From contig JAIOPF010000150.1 of the NCBI GenBank assembly GCA_021414045.1, forward strand, positions 1 to 13,129: a stretch of DNA of 13,129 nt. The letters are read 5' to 3'. The position numbers were made by a program, and so were the translations under genes. The DNA is from Deltaproteobacteria bacterium (GTDB lineage: Bacteria > UBA10199 > DSSB01). Numbering within the stretch: position 1 is the first letter of the stretch; every line of letters begins with the position of its first letter. The notes under the pieces were generated by a model that saw only the letters and a program-made list of their open reading frames with translations, was not told the origin of the DNA and did not search any database. Below, in pieces: positions 6,537-13,129 of this stretch.

Positions 6537-7109
6537 CTAGAGGGATGCGAGCAGCGCTTCGAGGTCGAAGGGGCGCTCCGTTTGGACCGAGACGCCGAAG
6601 CGTTGCCTCGGATCGGGGTTGGGGATCATTTTAATGGCATTGCCCGGAAAGGCTTTCGAAAAGAAAGATTCGAAATCGCCCCGTAGCTCCGCCCATACTC
6701 CCGGCGTATTGGGGGCGATGCCGCGGTCGTTGATGGAAAATTCCAGTTCGCGGCGCGAAAATTTCAGTTTGCCTTCGAGGAGAGGGGCCGATTCCAGTTT
6801 CAAAGCTCCCTTCAAGACCGAGCGCAGAGCTTGGGTCAGCTTTTCGTTGTTGCTGCCTTCGAGCTTTGCCTTGCGGTTGTAGCGCAGGCCAAGCCGATGG
6901 CCCGTTTCGTCCATGCCGTAGTCCGCGGCTTCGCCGATCAGGACGATGCCGGGACCGGCGGGGACGTGCAGGTAGTCGGCCACGTCCAGCAATAGCTCGT
7001 CGCCCGACTGATCTTGGATCCAACCATGGAAGACGGGGGTGAATTTCTCTCGGTCCACGCCTTCGGAATTTTCGGCGAAAATTTTGACGTTGAGATGTTG
7101 AATTTCCAT
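6537..7109 (-). CDS. Conserved-looking protein of unknown function in siroheme reductase operon
   Basis: I do not recognise this 190-residue protein. It has no signal peptide, membrane helix or cysteine cluster (no cysteine at all in the translation), so a cytoplasmic, non-metal-centre role is likely. The N-terminal third (MEIQHLNVKIFAEN, then FHGWIQDQSGDELLLDVADYLHV at about 28-50) looks like a mixed alpha/beta fold. The middle includes LGLRYNRKAKLEG (73-85), and the C-terminus is PRQRFGVSVQTERPFDLEALL. It begins 12 bases after the reductase stop codon, with AAGGG (including part of that stop region) as ribosome-binding site. Its own stop codon forms part of the rhodanese ribosome-binding site. 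The tight packing argues for a function in the same pathway, for example reductase assembly, substrate handling or sulfur relay; this is inference from position only. Confidence 0.75.
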   Translation of the reverse strand: MEIQHLNVKIFAENSEGVDREKFTPVFHGWIQDQSGDELLLDVADYLHVPAGPGIVLIGEAADYGMDETGHRLGLRYNRKAKLEGSNNEKLTQALRSVLKGALKLESAPLLEGKLKFSRRELEFSINDRGIAPNTPGVWAELRGDFESFFSKAFPGNAIKMIPNPDPRQRFGVSVQTERPFDLEALLASL

Positions 7110-7121
7110 GCGGCGAATCCC

Positions 7122-9389
<2,268 letters not shown>

Positions 9390-9537
9390 GCTTGTACTCC
9401 GTGGTGCTAGGGCAGGCTAAAACACATTCCCCGGCTTTCGAACAAGTCTATTTTTCTCTTTATTACCCATGATTTCTAGGATTTTCACCCCGCAAATATC
9501 ATTTGGAGACGATTCCGATTCCCGCTAGAAAAGGCCC

Positions 9538-9636
9538 ATGAAAACCGCCAAAAAACCCAGCATTCTCTTTCTCGACGCCGTTACCGTGGATTTGGGCGAT
9601 ATCGAAGCCCCCGCGAATCCTTGCCGCCGGAAGCCT
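9538..9636 (+). pseudogene. Orphaned N-terminal fragment of the D-2-hydroxyacid dehydrogenase (frameshifted)
   Basis: An ATG at 9538-9540 opens a frame reading MKTAKKPSILFLDAVTVDLGDIE, the expected N-terminus of a D-2-hydroxyacid dehydrogenase (ILFLDA followed by a DLGDI-type segment). The frame then turns into non-family sequence and stops at TGA (9634-9636). The matching downstream part, RAQIVISNKYLL and onward, is in another frame. About 20 residues normally found between these two pieces are missing, so the lesion looks like a deletion whose length is not a multiple of three, near 9600-9618. A sequencing or assembly error is possible. Confidence 0.65.
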
Positions 9637-10469
9637 TGAGGGCCCAAATCGTGATTTCAAATAAATACCTCCTGAGGGAGGCCCAAATGGCGGCCATGCC
9701 CCGCTTGCGGTTGATCTGCGTCGCGGCCACGGGTACCAATAATGTGGATCTGGAGTCTGCGCGGCGGCGGGGCATCGCGGTCTGCAATGTGGCCGGCTAC
9801 TCGACCCCGACCGTGGTGGAGCATACCTTGATGTTCCTTCTAGCCCTGAGTCACCGCCTTCGGGAGCATGATGCCAGCGTCAAAGAGGGGGCTTGGAGTC
9901 GCAGCCCGCATTTCTCCCTGCTGGATTTTCCCTTTCGGGATTTGGCGGGACGCCGCCTGGGAATTTTAGGCTACGGCAGCATCGGGAAAAAGGTGGCGAA
10001 GGTCGCTCGCCTCTTGGGAATGGAAGTTTCGATCGGAAAAATTCCGGGAGGCAAATATTCCAGCTCCGAAAAACGCCTCGCTCTCAAGTCGCTTTTGAAA
10101 AACAGCGACTTCGTGACGCTGCATTGTCCCTTGACGCCGAGGACTCAAGGACTCTTCGATGCCGAGCGTCTCGCTTGGATGAAACCCGACGCCTGCCTGC
10201 TTAACCTCGCTCGAGGTCCCATCGTGGACGAGGTCGCCGTGGCCGCCGCCCTGAAAAAGGGCCGATTGGCGGGCTATGCCGCCGATGTCCTGGCGGAAGA
10301 GCCTCCCCCGGCTCGACATCCCTTGCTGGACCCGCAGGTCTCCGACCGAGTCTTGTTGACCCCGCACGTCGCTTGGGCGAGCCGCGAATCTCGTCAGCGT
10401 CTGGTCGACGAGATCGCCGCGAACATCTCCGCCTTTAGCCAGGGCCGGAAAAGAAACCGCGTTGTTTAG
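9621..10469 (+). CDS. D-2-hydroxyacid dehydrogenase (NAD-dependent, glycerate/hydroxypyruvate reductase-like), N-terminus broken
   Basis: From TTG at 9621 the frame gives 282 residues, against about 310-330 for the family. It covers the NAD-binding domain with GYGSIG (117-122), preceded by RRLGIL. The catalytic residues are present: R198 in LNLARGPIVDE, E226/E227 in LAEEPPP, and H249 in LTPHVAWAS. ICVAATGTNNVDLESARRRGIAVCNVAGYSTPTVVEHT (32-69) is very close to the hydroxypyruvate/glycerate dehydrogenase branch. The enzyme would interconvert a 2-keto acid and a D-2-hydroxy acid with NAD(P)H. The true N-terminus is encoded in another frame from 9538 (described separately), so the first strand of the substrate domain is lost or displaced. 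TTG at 9621 has no good ribosome-binding site. The gene converges on the acyl-CoA ligase, with only three bases between stop codons. The core looks intact, so the damage is either recent or an error. Confidence 0.85.
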   Translation: MPPEALRAQIVISNKYLLREAQMAAMPRLRLICVAATGTNNVDLESARRRGIAVCNVAGYSTPTVVEHTLMFLLALSHRLREHDASVKEGAWSRSPHFSLLDFPFRDLAGRRLGILGYGSIGKKVAKVARLLGMEVSIGKIPGGKYSSSEKRLALKSLLKNSDFVTLHCPLTPRTQGLFDAERLAWMKPDACLLNLARGPIVDEVAVAAALKKGRLAGYAADVLAEEPPPARHPLLDPQVSDRVLLTPHVAWASRESRQRLVDEIAANISAFSQGRKRNRVV

Positions 10470-10472
10470 AGG

Positions 10473-12074
10473 TTACTTTTTAAGGTTATTTCTTTTTAGT
10501 TTGCCGTTCGAGGTCTTCGGGAGTTCCCGTAAAAAGACGATTTGCCTGGGAAGTTTGTATTTCGCCAAGCGGGATGCGGCGAAGTCGAGGATTTCCGTCG
10601 CGGTGGCCTGAGTGGCGAGAACTCCGGTTTTCAAGACCACGAAGGCTTCAACGATGTTTTTTCCGGCCTCGACTTCGAGATTGACCGCCGCGGATTCGGA
10701 GACGGAAGGGTGGAGGTTGAGCGCATTCTCGATTTCCATGGGAGAAATGCGGTATCCGCCGGAAGTCAAGACGTCGTCCCTTCTTCCTAGGAAGTGGAAA
10801 TTTCCACCCGCGTCGCGGCTGGCGAGGTCTCCGCTGAGGAACCAATCTCCGCGAAAGGCCTGGGCCTCTTCCTCGGGACGGCGGTGATAGCCGAGCATGA
10901 GACCCTCGCAGCTTCGTGCGCTCGCTAGGGCCCCGATTTCATCCGGCGCGCATTCGGTCAAATCCTCCCGCAAGACGGCGATGTTTTGTCCTAGCAGGGG
11001 GCGTCCGCAGGATTCCTCGACGGGCGTTTCCCCGAACGGCTGGACGAGGTAAACCGAGTGCTCGGTCATTCCTAAGCCTTCGTGGATTTCCAAGCCGGTG
11101 AACTCCCGAAAGCTTCTCCGCGTTTCCGAATTTAATTTCTCCCCGGCGCTCAAGCAAACTCTCAGCCCTGCCAGGGCTTCGGGATGTTCGCCAAGATAAG
11201 GGACTAGTCGCCGGTAAATACCCGGCACGGTCATGAAGGTCGTGACGCCGTGGCGGCGAACGATGTGGCTAAGCTGTTCGGGATTCAAGCGTCCCTGATA
11301 GACCACCGAAGTCAGTCCATGACGCCAAACGTCGAGCAGGCCGCAGGTCAGCGCATAGCTCCAATTGAGCGAACTGGTGTTGAAGACCACGTCGCCGGCG
11401 CGGAGGTCTTGCCAAACCTTGGCGCGGGCGTCGTGGGCGCGGATGCTGCGGTGGGCGTGAATCACGGCCTTGGGGCGACCTTCGGTGCCGCTGGTATAGA
11501 GCCAAAAGGCCGGGGCCTCGGCCGGGGTGGCTTGGGTTTCGAATTGGGCCGGCGAATTTTTTAGGAGGTCTTGCCAGCGATGAATCCCCAGGCCGATCTC
11601 CGGCGCCGCTTTGGCGAGTTCCTTGTCTCCGATGAGAATGAGATGTAGCAGCGCTTTCGGCGCATGGCTCTTGAGTTCGGGGCAGAGCAGGTCTTCTGCC
11701 GTGACGATGGCCGCGGCTTCGCTGTCCTGTAAAAGAAATTCGAGTTCCGTCCAAGTCAAGAGCGGCGAGGTGGGAATGGGGATGTGGCCCGCCTTCACAG
11801 CGCCGAGAAAGCTGATGGGAAATTCCGCGCTGTTGTTCAGGCGCAGCAAAATTCGGGAACCCGCCGGAAGTCCCAAGCCCGCCATGGCGTTGGCCATGGC
11901 GTTCGTCAGCCTCTGTAGGCTGGAATAAGAGAGACGCAATGGGGGCTCGCGCAAGATCCCGGTTTCGGGGTCTTCCTTGAGATAAATCAAGGCGATCTTG
12001 TGCTTGTTTTGCAGGGTGTCGGCGTGCTTGTCGACGCAGTCGATGCCGATGTTGTAGGATTCCGCCTTCGTCAT
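10473..12074 (-). CDS. AMP-forming acyl-CoA ligase (ANL superfamily, benzoate/acyl-CoA synthetase-like)
   Basis: The protein has 533 residues and carries the ordered adenylation motifs. These are the phosphate-binding loop YTSGTEGRPKAVIHAHRS (193-210), the LSAGEKLN stretch (308-315), GLGMTEHS (333-340) as the adenine/aromatic motif, and SGDLASRD (414-421) with the ribose-binding Asp. The hinge follows in GRRDDVLTSGGYRISPMEIE (430-449), and the catalytic lysine is K525 in KTSNGKLKR. It activates a carboxylic acid with ATP and joins it to CoA. Resemblance to benzoate-CoA-ligase-type enzymes is noted, but the substrate is not certain. No Shine-Dalgarno precedes ATG (12072-12074), while a TTGACA/CAAAAT promoter sits so close that the transcript may be leaderless. 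With the nearby methylmalonyl-CoA mutase it suggests organic-acid or branched acyl-CoA catabolism. It also occurs on the strand convergent with the dehydrogenase. Confidence 0.92.
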   Translation of the reverse strand: MTKAESYNIGIDCVDKHADTLQNKHKIALIYLKEDPETGILREPPLRLSYSSLQRLTNAMANAMAGLGLPAGSRILLRLNNSAEFPISFLGAVKAGHIPIPTSPLLTWTELEFLLQDSEAAAIVTAEDLLCPELKSHAPKALLHLILIGDKELAKAAPEIGLGIHRWQDLLKNSPAQFETQATPAEAPAFWLYTSGTEGRPKAVIHAHRSIRAHDARAKVWQDLRAGDVVFNTSSLNWSYALTCGLLDVWRHGLTSVVYQGRLNPEQLSHIVRRHGVTTFMTVPGIYRRLVPYLGEHPEALAGLRVCLSAGEKLNSETRRSFREFTGLEIHEGLGMTEHSVYLVQPFGETPVEESCGRPLLGQNIAVLREDLTECAPDEIGALASARSCEGLMLGYHRRPEEEAQAFRGDWFLSGDLASRDAGGNFHFLGRRDDVLTSGGYRISPMEIENALNLHPSVSESAAVNLEVEAGKNIVEAFVVLKTGVLATQATATEILDFAASRLAKYKLPRQIVFLRELPKTSNGKLKRNNLKK

Positions 12075-12080
12075 GGCGCT

Positions 12081-12108
12081 ATTTTGACCAGCTCAGTCGG
12101 GCTGTCAA
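12081..12108 (-). promoter_or_regulatory. Promoter directly upstream of acyl-CoA ligase (possible leaderless transcript)
   Basis: On the minus strand TTGACA (12108-12103) and CAAAAT (12086-12081) are separated by 16 bases. Both hexamers and the spacing are the same as in the fluoride-unit promoter at 6044-6071. The -35 box overlaps the stop codon of the preceding gene (12105-12107). Only six bases lie between the -10 box and ATG, so initiation would fall at or beside the start codon, which agrees with the lack of a ribosome-binding site. Confidence 0.45.
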
Positions 12109-12677
12109 TCGGCGTTATCGGAAAACATGCCGTCGATGGCATCCCCTAGCAAGTAGAGGTAGAACACCGATTCGAAAAGGTCCCAGCCGAAGGAATGGCT
12201 GGCCGAGGCCGAGGTCGCGGGGCTCGATGTCGCTGCCGGTTGGGGAGGGACGGCCCGATAAAGAGTCCCTGTGCCGTCCGAAAACCGGACGAGCAGATCC
12301 GTCAGCCCGTCCCTATTCGAGTCTCCGTAAAGCACGGCGGAAACTCCCATTCCGTCCAGAGGCATGCGCTGGGAGGCGCTCTGTTGGGCGTTGCCGGCGG
12401 CTCTCGCCCGAACGGCGGAGCAATCGGCACCTGTTCGGCAGCCTGAGACTCCGATGTAGAAAGCATTCAAGGGCGTGGGCGTGGCGGCCACTTGGGCTTG
12501 TTGGATATAGACGGAAATCGCTTCGCCGGAAGGACCGGAGCGCGCGGGCAAATCCGCGATATAGGATGCGCGCGGGCCGGTGGGGTTGCCGGAGGTCGGC
12601 GCCAGGGTTTGGAAGCTCGAGGCCGCTAGCAGCGTTTGAATTTCTTGGGAATTGAGCGTTTGGGTGACGTAACGCAT
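12105..12677 (-). CDS. Hypothetical protein with calcium-loop / FG-GAP-like motif
   Basis: I do not recognise this 190-residue protein. The first 115 residues are rich in Ala, Ser, Thr and Pro without a signal peptide or clear domain, apart from YIGVSGCRTGADCS (74-87), which has two cysteines that could form a disulfide. GDSNRDGLTDLLVRFSDG (118-135) fits a D-x-N-x-D-G-x-x-D calcium loop, as in FG-GAP/VCBS or dockerin-like repeats of extracellular proteins. A low-complexity PPQPAATSSPATSASAS stretch (144-160) then links to a hydrophobic C-terminus, FGWDLFESVFYLYLLGDAIDGMF (163-185), possibly a membrane-associated helix. The start is ATG at 12675-12677 with a GAGGG purine run upstream. It lies 30 bases before the acyl-CoA ligase on the same strand but shows no functional link to it. 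The reading frame is supported by sensible composition and motif; expression and location are uncertain. Confidence 0.6.
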   Translation of the reverse strand: MRYVTQTLNSQEIQTLLAASSFQTLAPTSGNPTGPRASYIADLPARSGPSGEAISVYIQQAQVAATPTPLNAFYIGVSGCRTGADCSAVRARAAGNAQQSASQRMPLDGMGVSAVLYGDSNRDGLTDLLVRFSDGTGTLYRAVPPQPAATSSPATSASASHSFGWDLFESVFYLYLLGDAIDGMFSDNAD

Positions 12678-12726
12678 GGGGACCCTCTACCTTTTCCATG
12701 GCCCCCATGGATGTTAGATTCTCGAG

Positions 12727-12753
12727 CAAAAAACGAAAAAGTTGCCTTGGCAA
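12727..12753 (-). terminator. Weak intrinsic terminator after methylmalonyl-CoA mutase gene
   Basis: Directly after the mutase TAA (12754-12756), the minus strand reads TTGC-CAAG-GCAA (12752-12741), a short four-base-pair hairpin. It is followed by CTTTTTCGTTTTTT, a broken but strong U tract (12740-12727). The short stem makes it a weak candidate; the U tract and position support it. Confidence 0.45.
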
Positions 12754-13129
12754 TTATAACACAACGCGTTCTTGGTAAAGCCCGAAGACTTCGCGCATCG
12801 TGTCGCTGATCTCGCCTAAAGTCGTATAACAGCGCACCGCCGTCAGAATATGCGGCATGAGATTATCGCTGCCGCGGGCTGCCGCCGCGAGGGCTTCTCT
12901 TGCCTGTTTTACCTTGAGGTTATCGCGGCTTTCGCGAAGCTTCTTGAGCCGCTCTTTCTGCTGCTGCTCCAGCGCCGGGTTGACCTTGAGGATGTCCTTG
13001 ACCGGGGCTTCCTTCATTTGGAACTCGTTCACGCCCACGATGATCATGCGCTTGTTCTCGATGGCCTTCTGATACTGATAGGCCGATTCCTGGATTTCGC
13101 GTTGAGGAAAGCCCGCCTCGATGGCCTTC
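12754..13129 (-). CDS. Methylmalonyl-CoA mutase family catalytic subunit, C-terminal part (5' end outside window)
   Basis: The open frame enters from the window's right edge and ends at TAA (12754-12756); about 124 residues are visible. AIEAGFPQREIQESAYQYQKAIENKRMIIVGVNEF is the typical end of the (beta/alpha)8 barrel in methylmalonyl-CoA mutase and its relatives. A helical linker (ALEQQQKERLKKLRESRDNLKV) and DNLMPHILTAVRCYTTLGEISDTMREVFGLY complete the catalytic chain. The protein stops there, so it carries no cobalamin-binding domain (no DxHxxG region). The B12 subunit must be a separate gene, as in split two-subunit mutases. The reaction is adenosylcobalamin-dependent carbon-skeleton rearrangement, for example (R)-methylmalonyl-CoA to succinyl-CoA. 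Substrate-specific residues lie outside the window, so isobutyryl- or ethylmalonyl-type relatives cannot be excluded. An internal ATG (13045-13047) is not the start, because homology continues upstream of it. Confidence 0.9.
   Translation of the reverse strand, partial: KAIEAGFPQREIQESAYQYQKAIENKRMIIVGVNEFQMKEAPVKDILKVNPALEQQQKERLKKLRESRDNLKVKQAREALAAAARGSDNLMPHILTAVRCYTTLGEISDTMREVFGLYQERVVL

Noticed and set aside
9390..9537. Intergenic region between the reductase and the dehydrogenase, inspected for promoters, operators and small RNAs
   Set aside because: Only AT-rich stretches and a short GATTCC direct repeat are visible. No promoter pair or regulator site could be supported on either strand.
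12694..12708. CCATGG-CCC-CCATGG inverted repeat upstream of the 12105-12677 gene
   Set aside because: It is short, made of two self-complementary hexamers, has no second copy in the window and no U run; chance is a sufficient explanation.

Overview
The window is a bacterial chromosomal segment, moderately GC-rich, with nine of eleven recognised genes on the minus strand. No rRNA, tRNA, CRISPR array, transposase or phage gene was seen. The mix of genes suggests a deltaproteobacterial-type lineage (Myxococcota, Desulfobacterota or a related uncultured group). The clues are a siroheme nitrite/sulfite reductase, a split methylmalonyl-CoA mutase, a Cys-rich surface protein with a MYXO-CTERM-like tail and polyprenyl-sugar glycosyltransferases. 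This placement is weak inference, since no phylogenetic marker is present.

Layout. (1) Positions 1-3871, minus strand: an envelope glycosylation cluster. In transcription order it holds a PMT-family (GT39-like) membrane glycosyltransferase, a GT2 polyprenyl-phosphate glycosyltransferase with two C-terminal membrane helices, a soluble GT2 enzyme, and a second GT-C membrane glycosyltransferase cut by the window edge. Together these could make lipid-linked sugars and transfer them outside the membrane. (2) Positions 3995-4555, plus strand: a small Cys-rich, membrane-anchored protein with a C-terminal sorting-type tripartite tail, ended by a strong intrinsic terminator. (3) Positions 4613-6071, minus strand: a fluoride-resistance unit. 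A TTGACA promoter is followed by a fluoride (crcB-motif) riboswitch, a rearrangeable leader and a CLC-type F-/H+ antiporter of the CLC-F subclass. (4) Positions 6088-9389, minus strand: a compact sulfur/nitrogen operon of siroheme nitrite/sulfite reductase with an unusual C-terminal helical extension, an unrecognised 190-residue protein, and a single-domain rhodanese. (5) Positions 9538-10469, plus strand: a D-2-hydroxyacid dehydrogenase whose 5' end is broken by a frameshift and apparent deletion. (6) Positions 10473-13129, minus strand: an acyl-CoA ligase, a small protein with a calcium-loop/FG-GAP-like motif, and the C-terminal end of a methylmalonyl-CoA mutase catalytic subunit, pointing to acyl-CoA metabolism.

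The best supported regulatory discovery is the fluoride riboswitch at 5963-6022. Its helices, its pseudoknot and its downstream CLC-F gene all agree. The most open questions are the Cys-rich tailed protein, the unknown partner and C-terminal extension of the siroheme reductase, and whether the dehydrogenase lesion is real.
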